From positions 1-64,000 of the forward strand of contig NZ_JAIBOA010000017.1 of assembly GCF_019458805.1 (NCBI RefSeq): a DNA stretch of 64,000 nt, in the 5' to 3' direction. The notes under the pieces were generated by a model. It did no database searches. It was not told the DNA's origin and saw only the letters and a program-made list of their open reading frames with translations. The DNA is from Actinomadura parmotrematis. GTDB taxonomy: Bacteria; Actinomycetota; Actinomycetes; Streptosporangiales; Streptosporangiaceae. The translations under genes and the position numbers were made by a program. The stretch's first letter is position 1; the number at the start of each line of letters is the position of its first letter. Positions 9,205-18,413 of this stretch are shown in pieces.

Positions 9205-11949
9205 CTACTCGGCGTCCTCCTCGCCCTCCAGCGGCAGTACGTACTCCTGCGCCTTGACCGCCAGGTGCAGCGGCAGCGGCAGGTGCAGCGCCTGCCGGTA
9301 GTCCGGCGGCTGCCGCAGATGGTGCGCCGCGAACGCCAGCGCCTCGGGGACGTCGCCGGCGTCCTCGTGGCAGCCGAGCACCGCCAGCTCCACCAGGTCG
9401 GGGTTCCAGCCGACCTTGTCGGTATCCCGCGTCATCCTGCCCGCGTTGGCGCCCATCGTCAGGGCGCGCGGGGCGAGCTTGTCGCCCTGCACCGCCGAGG
9501 ACTTGAACTGCTCGGGCTTCGGCGTGGTGCTCCAGAACACCCGGTCGCCGCCACCCCGCCACAGGTGGGCGGCCAGCCCGTTCGGTCCGGCCGCGGAGTT
9601 CACCCCCCACCACTCGGCCGTCTCCCGGCCCGCCCTGGTGCGGACGCGGACGAGCCGCAGGTCCGGGTCCAGCCGGCGGGCCGGCGCGTGCCCGGTCTTC
9701 ACCCGGTCCCGCTCCACCACGCCGTCCTGCAGCCACGTCCAGTGCGACCGGGCGTTCTGCGCCGAGGCCAGCAGAAGCGTCGGCGCGTCGCGCAGCGACC
9801 GCTGCATCTTCTGCAGCCAGGACTCGGTGGCGCGGCGCTGCTCGTCCATCGCCGTCCAGTACGACGGGCGCGGGGTGTCGTCCTCGTCGTCGGCGGGCGG
9901 CAGCTCGGCCTGCCCGGCCAGCTTCAGCAGCAGCCGCGGGTAGGGGATCCACCGGCCCGCCCCGGCGTCCCAGCCCTCGATCACGGCGGGACCCGCACCG
10001 TCCCCGCGCGGAGTCGCCCTGACTCCCACGGGGGCGTAGGCGGCCTGGCGGGTCCGGCTCTTGGCGCTCTTGCACACCATCCACACCGCCGCGTACCGCA
10101 GGCCGTCCGGCGCCCCGGCGGTCCGCGCCGGGACCGAGCGCGCGCCGAGCTGGCGCAGGCCGTCGTCCCACGCCATCAGAGCGCGCTCGGCGACGGCCTT
10201 CTCCTTGTCGGCGCCCTTGGTGCCCACCGGGACCTGGACGAACTGGGTCAGCAGCCCCGCGCGGGCGAATCCGAGCCGCAGCGCGAACTTGGGGTCGTGG
10301 TCGCGGGAGGCGAACCCGTCACGGTGACCGATCTCCACGACGGCCAGCGCCGGAACGCCGTCGGCCGCGATGTCGGGCACCGCCCCGCCGAGGAACTCGG
10401 CCGCCTCCTCGCGGCGCGCGCGAACCGCCGTCTGCAGCGCGGCCCGCGCCGCCCGCCCGCCCTCGGGCAGCGCCAGGTCGCCGGCGAGCGGGCCCGGCAG
10501 CGGGTACCGGCGCAGCCGCACCCGCACCTCCGGCGTCCGCCACACCAGCTCGTCGCTGCCACGCGCGGCCGGACCGGGGTCGCGCAGGCCGAGCAGTTCC
10601 ATGAGCGCCGCCGACGCGGCGTCGCGCATCCGCTCGGTCTGCCAGTACAGGCGGACGTCCAACGCCTCGGCCCCGAGTTCGGCGACCGCCACGGCCGCCG
10701 CCGCGCGCGCACGCGCGGCACGGTCGGCCTTGGCCGCCTTCCCCGGCGGGCCGCTGTGGCCGAGACGGGTGCGGGCGAGCGGCGGAGCCGGCCGCAGCTC
10801 CGCCGGCAGGGCCTGCTCCGCCCAATCCACGAGCTGCGACCGCTGGTGCGACATCAGACCGGGCGCGACCCCGTGCCGCCCCATCGCGGTGCTGTGCACC
10901 ACCGCGGCGCGCATGCCGTCGACCAGCCACCGCTCCGGCTCGGCGGCGATCTCGGCGGCCACCGGGAACCGGCCCGCCGCGTCGACGTCGTGCAGGATGC
11001 GGGCCGGGCCGCCGTCCGCCCAGTCCGGACCCCACCGCCCGGTCAGCGGATCGCGGCGCCGGGCGAGCCGCGCCACCGCGAACCGCTCGGCCTGCGGCGC
11101 CCCGGGCAGCCACGGCACGTCCGGCCGCAGCAGGACCGTGGCCTTGCGGCCGAACGGCAGGTGCAGGTGGCCCGACGCCGCACCGACGCGCGTCGCCCAC
11201 CGGCGGATGCCGCAGTGCAGGTGGAAGCGCGGCAGCGGGTCGAACGGCACGGTGTGCAGGGTGATGTTCAGGTAGACCGAGAACCACCAGGTCCGGTCGC
11301 CCGACTCGTACGGAAGCGGCTGCGACACCAGCTCGGCGCCCTTGTCGGCGGTGGTGCGCGGCACTGCGCGGAAGCGCAGCGCGCCGCCGTCGTAGTCGAA
11401 CGGCGGTAGCTCCAGGACGCGGCGGGCCAGCCAGTCGGGCGACAGCGTGAACTGGTGGTGGTGCGGCGCCGCCGTGCCGCCGGTCGAGCGGGGGCACGCC
11501 AGCAGCTCCGGCTCGGCCGGCACCCAGGCGGGCGGTTCGGCGTCCAGCCGCGCTCGGGCCTCCCGCAGGGCGGCACGGTAACCGGGATCGTCCGCCAGAC
11601 CCGGGCGCAGGTCGCGCAGCCAGGCGTTGCGCAGCACCGCGAAGACCGGCGGCGGCAGCGCTGGCGTGCCCTCGGGGGCGTACAGCCACGCCACGGGTGC
11701 GCTCTCCTTGGCGCGCGGGCGCGCCATCACCCGCAGGTCGGGGGCGAAGGTCTGGAGGACCTGGTCCATGCGGCGGGTCGGCGCCGTCCGCCACGGCTCG
11801 GCGTCCGCCGGCCGGCCGTGGTTGCACAGGTCCAGGACGGCGTCCCGCCACTCCTCCGGGAACGGCAGCGCGTCGTAGCGCCGCACCACGGAGGCGTCGG
11901 GGGAGACCGGCAGCCAGGCGGCGGTCCTGATGGTCGGATAAGCGGCCAC
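9205..11949 (-). CDS. pPIWI-RE protein (prokaryotic Argonaute/PIWI relative with RNase H-fold domain)
   Basis: Protein of 914 aa matching the pPIWI-RE family (DUF3962 N-terminal module plus an RNase H-like PIWI domain). In the family description this protein is encoded next to a helicase and a REase and is proposed to use nucleic-acid guides against invaders. Visible blocks include AVVEIGHRDGF near residue 535 (the first acidic strand of the RNase H fold), LLTQFVQVPVG, the NARSHWTWLQDG region, and a C-terminal AAHHLRQPPDYRQALHLPLP followed by LHLAVKAQEY, typical of PIWI C-termini. GTG 11949 has GGAG 6 nt upstream and lies 9 nt after the helicase stop. It is the last gene of a four-gene minus-strand operon. 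Whether the site is catalytically competent cannot be settled by eye. Confidence 0.85.
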   Translation of the reverse strand: MAAYPTIRTAAWLPVSPDASVVRRYDALPFPEEWRDAVLDLCNHGRPADAEPWRTAPTRRMDQVLQTFAPDLRVMARPRAKESAPVAWLYAPEGTPALPPPVFAVLRNAWLRDLRPGLADDPGYRAALREARARLDAEPPAWVPAEPELLACPRSTGGTAAPHHHQFTLSPDWLARRVLELPPFDYDGGALRFRAVPRTTADKGAELVSQPLPYESGDRTWWFSVYLNITLHTVPFDPLPRFHLHCGIRRWATRVGAASGHLHLPFGRKATVLLRPDVPWLPGAPQAERFAVARLARRRDPLTGRWGPDWADGGPARILHDVDAAGRFPVAAEIAAEPERWLVDGMRAAVVHSTAMGRHGVAPGLMSHQRSQLVDWAEQALPAELRPAPPLARTRLGHSGPPGKAAKADRAARARAAAAVAVAELGAEALDVRLYWQTERMRDAASAALMELLGLRDPGPAARGSDELVWRTPEVRVRLRRYPLPGPLAGDLALPEGGRAARAALQTAVRARREEAAEFLGGAVPDIAADGVPALAVVEIGHRDGFASRDHDPKFALRLGFARAGLLTQFVQVPVGTKGADKEKAVAERALMAWDDGLRQLGARSVPARTAGAPDGLRYAAVWMVCKSAKSRTRQAAYAPVGVRATPRGDGAGPAVIEGWDAGAGRWIPYPRLLLKLAGQAELPPADDEDDTPRPSYWTAMDEQRRATESWLQKMQRSLRDAPTLLLASAQNARSHWTWLQDGVVERDRVKTGHAPARRLDPDLRLVRVRTRAGRETAEWWGVNSAAGPNGLAAHLWRGGGDRVFWSTTPKPEQFKSSAVQGDKLAPRALTMGANAGRMTRDTDKVGWNPDLVELAVLGCHEDAGDVPEALAFAAHHLRQPPDYRQALHLPLPLHLAVKAQEYVLPLEGEEDAE

Positions 11950-11958
11950 GGGGAGCTC

Positions 11959-14900
11959 CTAGAGTTCGGGGCCGCCGGTGAGGGCGGCCAGGGCGTTGTA
12001 GAGCGGCTCGTACAGCAGGCGCGCGACCGCCGGGTCGGCCGGATCGTCGAACGTCCGGCCGCCGGGGGCGGCGAAGTACGGGCCGAGGACGCGGTGCAGG
12101 GACTCCAGCAGCCCGTCGGTGACCGGCCCGCCGTCGCCGCGGCGGGCGGTCGCGGGCGCGAAGGCCGCGTCGACGAACACCACGCGGGCCGGCACGCCGC
12201 CGCGCACGAGCCGGCCGATGACCTGCCAGAGCGTGACGAGCTGGTCCCAGGCGAAGACGTCCTTCTCCCAGGCCGGCAGCCGCGAGTACACGTAGCGGCG
12301 CGACAGCAGCCGCCGCCACTCCTGCCGGGCCTCGCGGCGGAAGTCCAGTCCGGCGCGGTCCAGGCCGCCGGCGCGCGCGACCAGGTCGGTGAACGTGCGC
12401 GGTCCGGTGCGGTCGTCGCGCCGGGGACGGTCCCGCACGAAGCGCGCCGCCCAGTCGTTGACGGCGAACACCGCCAGCGACAGGTCGTCGGGCCTCGGGT
12501 GCGGGCGGACCAGGAACAGCGCGGTGCCGAACGCGGCCTCGCGCGCGGAGTTGAGGATGTTGTGGCCGCGCTCGACCGCCATCAGCGGCGCCACCAGCAC
12601 CTCGGCGCTCGCATCCGCGGCGAACGAGGCCAGGTCCCCGCGCCGCAGAGGCGCCGCCCGGCCCGCCTGAGGCATCGGCGGGCGCGCCGCGTCGCCGCGC
12701 GCGTCGTCGGGGACGAGCACCCGGACGCGCCCGTGCCAGCGGTCGATGTCGTGCAGCACGCCGGCGGCCAGATCGGCCTCCTTGTAGCTGCCGACGAGCA
12801 GCAGGGCGCGCTTGCGCCCGTCGTCCCCGACACCGGCCAGTTCCCTGTCCAGCAGGCTCGCGGCGCCGCCCGGCCCCGGGCTGCCCAGGCGGTGCACCAG
12901 GGAGCGGGCCAGGCCGGGACGGACGTTCGGCGCCGCGCCCGACAGGCTGATGGGCCGGCCCTCGCCGTCGCGGACGAACAGCGTCGCGAACGTCGTGCGG
13001 GCCACCGCCTCCAGCGACGCGGCGGTCGGCTTGAGGACGGCGCCGACGGGGACGGGCAGGTGCGCGCGCGAAGAGCCGCCAGCCCAGCTCGTGCCCGACA
13101 TCAGCACGACGTGCGGCCCGGCCCGCCCGGCGCCGGGGTCGGCGCCCAGCCGGTGCAGCGCCAGCAGGAGCTCGCGCCCCACGCCGGCGCACCGGAAGAA
13201 CCGCAGCGTGCCGCTCTGCCGCCCGTCCTCGTCGCGGTCGCGGTCGTCGGTCAGGTACTGGAAGCCCAGCACGTTGCCCATCGGCGCCTCGGGGATGACC
13301 GGCGCGTAGTCCTGCGGCGGGCGCCGGGCCAGCTCGTTGCCCGTCACCTCCAGCCGCAGCGCCGCCTCCACCTGCGGCCACAGGTAGGTGAGGCGCTCCA
13401 AGCGGTGGTTCAGCGCCGACAGCACCAGCGTGAACTCCAGGTTGCGGCACGCCTCCTGCGCCCACACCTCGTCGGCGTCGGCGGCCGGGGTGTCCTTCAC
13501 CAGGTCGCGCAGCAGCGCGCGCGTCCGCTTGCGCGTCGCCGACGACAGCAGCGTGTGCAGCAGGTCGCGGGTGAGGTCGACCAGCGCGCGGGTCAGCTCG
13601 TGGCGCGGCTCGCCGCCGCCGAGCGGATCGTCCCGGAAGTCGTCGAAGACCTGGGTCAGCTCGGCGCGCCGCCCGGTCGGCGGCGCGGCGGCGGACGGCG
13701 GCGCGGGCGCACCGTCGGGCACGTCGGGCACGTCGGGGTAGGTCTCGAACAGCGCCCGCTCGTCGGGGACGTGGTGCGGGTCGGGCCGGTCGGCGTCGGC
13801 GAACCACTCCGCCAGCAGCCTCTCCTGGAGCGTCCACGGGCTGAAGTAGTCCAGGTCGATCCAGCCGCGCAGCCCGCCGTCGGAGATCAGGATCCGGTAC
13901 AGCTTGTCGGTGGCGGTGTTCACCGCGTTCAGGCAGGAGTTCCAGCGCTCGATCTCGGTGTCGGCCAGCGGCAGCCGCCCCGCCTGCGACAACTCCTCGA
14001 TCTTGTGGGTGGCCAGTTCGTCCAGCCAGGAGTCCGGACCGGGCTGCACGAGCGTCGCCTTCGGCGCGAACACGTCGTCCAACCGCATCTGCACGGCGTC
14101 GGCCTCGTCCACGAAAACGATGTCGCTGCGGCGGCAGGCCAGCTCCAGGTACCGCACCCGCTCGTCGTTCAGGTGCGCGGGCACACCCGACTGGACCAGG
14201 CTGGCGGGATTGGCGACCCACACCAGCGCGTCCACCGCCGACCGCGCCGTGTGGTGCCGCGGGCACCGCTCCCACACCGGGCAGCCGTGCGCGGCCCCGG
14301 ACGGCGCCGCGGGCACCGCCTCGTCGGGAACCGCCGGGCCCGGCGGCAGCAGCGACGCCGCGGCCGGGCGCGGCCGCTCGGGATACAGGGACACGCAGGG
14401 CGCGTCGGCGAACCGCAGCGGTCGCGCCGCCTCGGTCCCGCGCAGCGCGTCGAGGACGCAGACGGTGCCGAGCTCGTCGAAACCGGCGTCGTCGTGGTCG
14501 AGCAGGTTCTCCCGCCCGCGCGCGGCCAGCCTGCGGTGCAGCCGCTGAACGTGCGTCTCCCGCGTCGAGGCTCCGAGGACGGGGGCGACCGGGACGCCGA
14601 GCACCTTCAGCAGCGCGGTGAGCCGCAGTTGCTCGGCGACGTCGCCGACCACCAGCGTGGTCCTCAGCGGCTCGGGCCGGCGCGCGGCCCAGACCGCGAC
14701 CAGCACCATCAGGGTGCTCTTGCCCGCACCGACCATGCCGACCATGTGCAGCAGGCCGTCCAGGGTGAGGGAGTCCCGGTCGGTGAACCCGGTGCCGGCG
14801 GCATCGCGAGGGGCGATGCGCAGCTCCGCCAGCCGGTCCTCCCAGAAACCGGGCGGGGCGCCCGGAACCGCGCGCTCGCGCGCGTCCATCCAGGCCGCCG

Positions 14901-15522
14901 TCTCGCGCAGCTCCGCCCGGGAGACGGTGAGCGGCACGCCGCGCGACGGCCCGCCCACCGCCAGGTCGTGGCCCTGCGGGCGGTCGAAGACCAGCTCGTC
15001 CGGAATCGACACCGACGTGGCGCGGCGCCGGTCCAGGAACGTGCTGCGGCCCGCCGGAGCGAGCTTCAGCCCGCGGGTGACGAACGGTGGCGGCGCGGCC
15101 AGCGCGTCGTCGTAGACGCCGAAGCGCCCGGCGGCCACGGCGGGGTCCAGCCGGACGGGCGCCCCGCCCGGCGGCACCGCGAAACCGCGCAGCCGCTCGG
15201 GGACCGCCCGGTAGGACTCCAGGTCCTCGTGCCAGGTGCGGCGTCGACGCTTGGTCCACAGCAGGTGCCGGGCGGCGGCCAGCGCCGTCTCGTCGGCCGC
15301 CGTCCGCGCGCCGCCCGCCGCCCGCGCGAACGGGAAACCGCTGAGCAGGGTGTAGGCGCCCTCGGCGGGCTCGCTCGGCAGCAGCCGGTGCAGCAGGTGC
15401 AGGGCCAGCTCCACCTGGCAGACGTCCACCGCCGCGAGGGCCGCGAGGTCGTCCGGCGTGTCCCGGCACGCCTTGCGCAGCGCGCCGCTCACCCGCCGGT
15501 GCCAGCTCTCCCGTTCACGCAC
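11959..15522 (-). CDS. pPIWI-RE-associated DinG-like superfamily 2 helicase
   Basis: Protein of 1187 aa. An N-terminal pPIWI-RE-specific domain (residues 1 to about 240) is followed by Walker A GMVGAGKST near 262 and Walker B VFVDEAD near 470. A Cys-containing CPVWERCPRHH near 415 recalls the iron-sulfur region of DinG-type helicases. Motif VI-like QVIGRLVRGG lies near 1100. Family knowledge places such helicases beside pPIWI-RE, probably remodelling the DNA or RNA target. GTG 15522 is preferred because AAGGGG lies about 7 nt upstream; it overlaps the REase end by 8 nt. A longer in-frame ATG start at 15585 would run back into the REase gene and is less likely. Confidence 0.82.
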   Translation of the reverse strand: MRERESWHRRVSGALRKACRDTPDDLAALAAVDVCQVELALHLLHRLLPSEPAEGAYTLLSGFPFARAAGGARTAADETALAAARHLLWTKRRRRTWHEDLESYRAVPERLRGFAVPPGGAPVRLDPAVAAGRFGVYDDALAAPPPFVTRGLKLAPAGRSTFLDRRRATSVSIPDELVFDRPQGHDLAVGGPSRGVPLTVSRAELRETAAWMDARERAVPGAPPGFWEDRLAELRIAPRDAAGTGFTDRDSLTLDGLLHMVGMVGAGKSTLMVLVAVWAARRPEPLRTTLVVGDVAEQLRLTALLKVLGVPVAPVLGASTRETHVQRLHRRLAARGRENLLDHDDAGFDELGTVCVLDALRGTEAARPLRFADAPCVSLYPERPRPAAASLLPPGPAVPDEAVPAAPSGAAHGCPVWERCPRHHTARSAVDALVWVANPASLVQSGVPAHLNDERVRYLELACRRSDIVFVDEADAVQMRLDDVFAPKATLVQPGPDSWLDELATHKIEELSQAGRLPLADTEIERWNSCLNAVNTATDKLYRILISDGGLRGWIDLDYFSPWTLQERLLAEWFADADRPDPHHVPDERALFETYPDVPDVPDGAPAPPSAAAPPTGRRAELTQVFDDFRDDPLGGGEPRHELTRALVDLTRDLLHTLLSSATRKRTRALLRDLVKDTPAADADEVWAQEACRNLEFTLVLSALNHRLERLTYLWPQVEAALRLEVTGNELARRPPQDYAPVIPEAPMGNVLGFQYLTDDRDRDEDGRQSGTLRFFRCAGVGRELLLALHRLGADPGAGRAGPHVVLMSGTSWAGGSSRAHLPVPVGAVLKPTAASLEAVARTTFATLFVRDGEGRPISLSGAAPNVRPGLARSLVHRLGSPGPGGAASLLDRELAGVGDDGRKRALLLVGSYKEADLAAGVLHDIDRWHGRVRVLVPDDARGDAARPPMPQAGRAAPLRRGDLASFAADASAEVLVAPLMAVERGHNILNSAREAAFGTALFLVRPHPRPDDLSLAVFAVNDWAARFVRDRPRRDDRTGPRTFTDLVARAGGLDRAGLDFRREARQEWRRLLSRRYVYSRLPAWEKDVFAWDQLVTLWQVIGRLVRGGVPARVVFVDAAFAPATARRGDGGPVTDGLLESLHRVLGPYFAAPGGRTFDDPADPAVARLLYEPLYNALAALTGGPEL

Positions 15523-16645
15523 GTCCGTCCCCTTCCGCCTTCGCCGCGCGCAGCCGGCGGGCCGCGCGCTCGCGGATCCGCACATCGGTCAGCAGGGGCG
15601 CCGCGCCCGCCCGCCGGTGGGCGTCGTACACCCGCAGGTAGTCGGGGCGGTCCGCGACGCGGTGCGCAGGCACCACCCAGAACGCCTCGTCGTAGGGCGG
15701 TTCGGGCGGCACCGGGCGCGCCGCGAGGCCCAGGAAGCGCGGGCTGGCCCAGTCCTTGACGTCCAGCGCCCACACCGCGCCGTCGGGGAAGGAGACATGC
15801 AGGTCGTAGCTGTCGAAGCCGGGCCACATCCGCACCGCCAGCCCGAGTGCCGTCAGCTCGCGGGCCAGCGCCGTCTCCGCGCGCCCCGGCCCGGTCACGA
15901 ACTGGCGCAGCGGGCGGGCCAGCTGCACGGCCCCGCCGTCGTCGCCGGTCAGGACCCGGCCCTCGGGCGGCGGCCCGATCCGGCGGCAGTGGTCGCGCTC
16001 GCACCACCACTCGCCGTCCCGGACGGGCACCAGCAGCGTGCGGCAGCGCCCGCACGCCACCAGCGCGCCCTCGCGCCGCAGGCCGGCGGGGACCGGCAGG
16101 TAGATCTCCCTGATGAGCTCGCGGACCGGTTCCAGGGCGATGTCGTTGCCCACCTCGAAGAACTCGGCGGAGGTCAGGACGGGGCGGTCGACGAGCAGGG
16201 CGCGGAACGCGGTGTAGGCGTCCTCCTCGCCGTGCTCGCGGCACAGCCGGATCGCGGTCCCGACCACCTGGCGGTCGTACAGCTCGCCGGCGGCGTCGGC
16301 GGCGCGCATCGCCCACTCGTGGCACAGCTCAGTGGGCCGGCGGGAGTAGAAGTCCAGCAGGCGGTCGCCGGGGCCGGCGGCGTCCGGCGGCAGGTCGAGC
16401 AGCAGGTCCGACAGCGGCCGCTCCCAGCACCACCGCACGAGGTCGGCCATGCTGCGCGGCGGCCGCGCGCCGTGCAGCAGGTACAGCAGCGCCGTCCGGT
16501 CGAGGGCGCGCTGCGCCTCGGCGGGGTAGGGGAGGGAGAACGACTCCAGCGGTTCCAGGGCGGCCGCGCGGTCGAGGGCGATGAGGCCGTTGGCGAGCGT
16601 GTGCAGAAGGGCGGTGCCGTCGTGGGCCGGCGCGATGCGGGTCAC
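15515..16645 (-). CDS. pPIWI-RE-associated restriction endonuclease-fold (PD-(D/E)XK) protein
   Basis: Protein of 376 aa with a C-terminal endonuclease-like core: FDSYDLHVSFPDG followed by WALDVKDWASP near residue 297, giving the D...D-x-K pattern of the REase superfamily. A zinc ribbon lies in the middle (CGRCRTLL and WWCERDHC, residues about 195-225). The N-terminal 180 residues are helical with no motif I recognise. The GTG start at 16645 overlaps the preceding gene's TGA (GTGA), with GGAGG upstream. In described pPIWI-RE islands a REase gene travels with the helicase and pPIWI-RE genes, which matches this layout. DNA cleavage is inferred from the motif. Confidence 0.8.
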   Translation of the reverse strand: MTRIAPAHDGTALLHTLANGLIALDRAAALEPLESFSLPYPAEAQRALDRTALLYLLHGARPPRSMADLVRWCWERPLSDLLLDLPPDAAGPGDRLLDFYSRRPTELCHEWAMRAADAAGELYDRQVVGTAIRLCREHGEEDAYTAFRALLVDRPVLTSAEFFEVGNDIALEPVRELIREIYLPVPAGLRREGALVACGRCRTLLVPVRDGEWWCERDHCRRIGPPPEGRVLTGDDGGAVQLARPLRQFVTGPGRAETALARELTALGLAVRMWPGFDSYDLHVSFPDGAVWALDVKDWASPRFLGLAARPVPPEPPYDEAFWVVPAHRVADRPDYLRVYDAHRRAGAAPLLTDVRIRERAARRLRAAKAEGDGRA

Positions 16646-18279
16646 GCGCCGGCCTCCGCACCGGCCCGCGCGGCCTGCCCGGACGGGCACCAGCGCAGTG
16701 TCTCGCAGCCCGCGCAGTGCCGGCCGGGCTCGGGGGCGAAGGCCGTGTCGGACGCCCAGCCGGCGGTGAGGCGGCCGACGACGTCCCGCGCCTCGTCCCG
16801 CGTCCGCTCGTCGAAGGGGTCGATGATCTCGCAGGCGGCGTCGTTCTCGTACAGGACCTCCAGCTCGACGCGCGAGCGGCGCGGGTCGCCGCCGGGCACC
16901 CCCGCGGCCATCAGCACCACGGCGAGGGCCAGCTGCGGGTACTGCTCCAGCAGTGACCGGCCCTCCCACAGGGGCCGCCCGGCGGTCTTGGTCTCCCGCC
17001 ATACCCAGCCGCCCGCGTCGCTGTAGAGCAGGTCGGGGTCGGCGATGACGACGGCGTCCAAGTCCGCGTCGTAGGCGGTGAGCCGCGGCTGCACCCGCAC
17101 CCGCTCGCCGGGGGCGAGACCGTCCAGCGGGCAGACGTCCCGGTGCCGGGCCAGCATGCGGGCGACCGCTCCGTCCGGCGCGTCCCCGTCCGGGACGTCC
17201 CCGCCCGCGCCGAACGCGTCCCGGCACGGGCCCCGGCCGGCGGCGTGCCGGCGGTTGAGCTCCTCGTCGACGGCCCGGCCCCGCCGGATCGCCTCACTCT
17301 CGGGCGCGATGTCCTTCAGGTGCAGGACGCGGGTCAGCCAGAAGCGGGCGCCGCACTGGGCGTGCACCCGCAGATCCGTGGCGGAGACGCTGCGGCGCCG
17401 GCGCGCCGGCGGCACGGAGGACGGCGCCGCGCCCGCGACGGCGAGCAGCCCGGGGCGCGGCGCGGGACCCTCGCAGCCGGGCAGGGCCTTGCAGGACACG
17501 CAGTCGGAGCCCGGCGCGAGCGCCTCGCCGGCCAGCAGCCCGGCGAGCGCCGGACGGACCTCCGCGGCGAAGCGCCGGGCGACCTCGCCCGAATCCCAGT
17601 CGGCCAGCACCTCGGCCCTGCCCTCGGTGCAGCCGAAGGCCACCACCCGCACCCGCTCGACCGGCGGCCGCGGCCCGCCGACCGGTTCGTAGCGGCCGTA
17701 CCGCCGCTCGGACGCGACGCCGCGGGCGGCGACCGTGGCCACTGCGGCGATCTTGGCGGGGGGCAGGTCGTCGCGCACCGCGGTGAACGCCGGGAGCCAC
17801 ACCTCGCGGACGGTGCCGTCCGGTGAGGCGTACCGGCGCCCCCAGGCGGTCCGCTCGTAGCGCTCCGCGCCGCGCGCGTCCAGGGGGTTGGTGTTCACGA
17901 CGACCCACTCGTCCCGCACCGGGAGCAGGCCGGGCAGGCCGACGGCCTCGCGGGCGCGCAGGAAGGCGGGCACGGCCTCCGCCGCCCACGCCAGGTGTCC
18001 CGGGTGGCAGCGGCCGGTGACCCGGGGATCGGCGAGCGCCCCGGCCGCGTCCATGAAGACGCCGTCCTCGATCAGGTCCAGGGCGCGCATCACCGGCTGG
18101 AGGGTGAAGTCCTCGAAGGGCGCGCGCGGAGAACGGCCGCGCGGCCACCGCAGCAGCGGGCGGGCGCGCAGCACCGAACCGCGCGGGCAGGCGCGGTCGT
18201 CCTGCCCGAGCATCGACGCGCTGACGCGGACGAGCGTGGGATCGCCGCCGACGTCGGGCGGGAGGGAAAGAGCCGGCAC
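16642..18279 (-). CDS. RecB/Cas4-like PD-(D/E)XK nuclease, first gene of pPIWI-RE operon
   Basis: Protein of 545 aa. The C-terminal half (from about residue 305) resembles RecB/Cas4 nucleases: SATDLRVHAQCGARFWL opens the domain, VVIADPDLLY then WRETKT (near 430) gives D...E-x-K, and EQYPQLALA supplies the Q/Y helix. CAGCETLRWC (near 523) provides cysteines which, with CGARF, could bind an iron-sulfur cluster. The N-terminal half contains another Cys set, DCVSCKALPGC (near 260). GTG 18279 has GAGGAG 5 nt upstream, and translation is coupled to the REase by GTGA. The commonly described pPIWI-RE island has three genes; this one is an apparent fourth partner. Confidence 0.78.
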   Translation of the reverse strand: MPALSLPPDVGGDPTLVRVSASMLGQDDRACPRGSVLRARPLLRWPRGRSPRAPFEDFTLQPVMRALDLIEDGVFMDAAGALADPRVTGRCHPGHLAWAAEAVPAFLRAREAVGLPGLLPVRDEWVVVNTNPLDARGAERYERTAWGRRYASPDGTVREVWLPAFTAVRDDLPPAKIAAVATVAARGVASERRYGRYEPVGGPRPPVERVRVVAFGCTEGRAEVLADWDSGEVARRFAAEVRPALAGLLAGEALAPGSDCVSCKALPGCEGPAPRPGLLAVAGAAPSSVPPARRRRSVSATDLRVHAQCGARFWLTRVLHLKDIAPESEAIRRGRAVDEELNRRHAAGRGPCRDAFGAGGDVPDGDAPDGAVARMLARHRDVCPLDGLAPGERVRVQPRLTAYDADLDAVVIADPDLLYSDAGGWVWRETKTAGRPLWEGRSLLEQYPQLALAVVLMAAGVPGGDPRRSRVELEVLYENDAACEIIDPFDERTRDEARDVVGRLTAGWASDTAFAPEPGRHCAGCETLRWCPSGQAARAGAEAGA

Positions 18280-18413
18280 GGCCGCTCCTCGGGTCTCGGT
18301 GGAACTCCAGTGAAGCACACTGTGTACTGAGCAAACAGGTCTTATCCGCGATCTATCCGTGGGATGATGGTGCAGACGATAGCTCAGATACGCCAAAGAG
18401 TTGGGATGAACCG
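18280..18413. promoter_or_regulatory. Divergent promoter region of pPIWI-RE operon and kinase 2
   Basis: A 134-nt AT-richer gap between divergent genes. It contains the odd palindrome ACACTGTGT (18317-18325), about 40 nt before the GTG of the nuclease operon, and a tandem TATCCG repeat (two copies around 18343-18358). These are candidate operator or promoter elements; -35/-10 boxes could not be assigned with confidence. Confidence 0.4.

Noticed and set aside
10319..15469. 1716-codon minus-strand frame across the helicase and pPIWI-RE genes
   Set aside because: It is a shifted frame of two recognised genes, rich in Arg/Gly/Pro, with no domain; the correct frames have Walker and PIWI motifs.
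11455..15759. 1434-codon plus-strand frame opposite the helicase
   Set aside because: Low-complexity antisense shadow with no recognisable motif or ribosome site.
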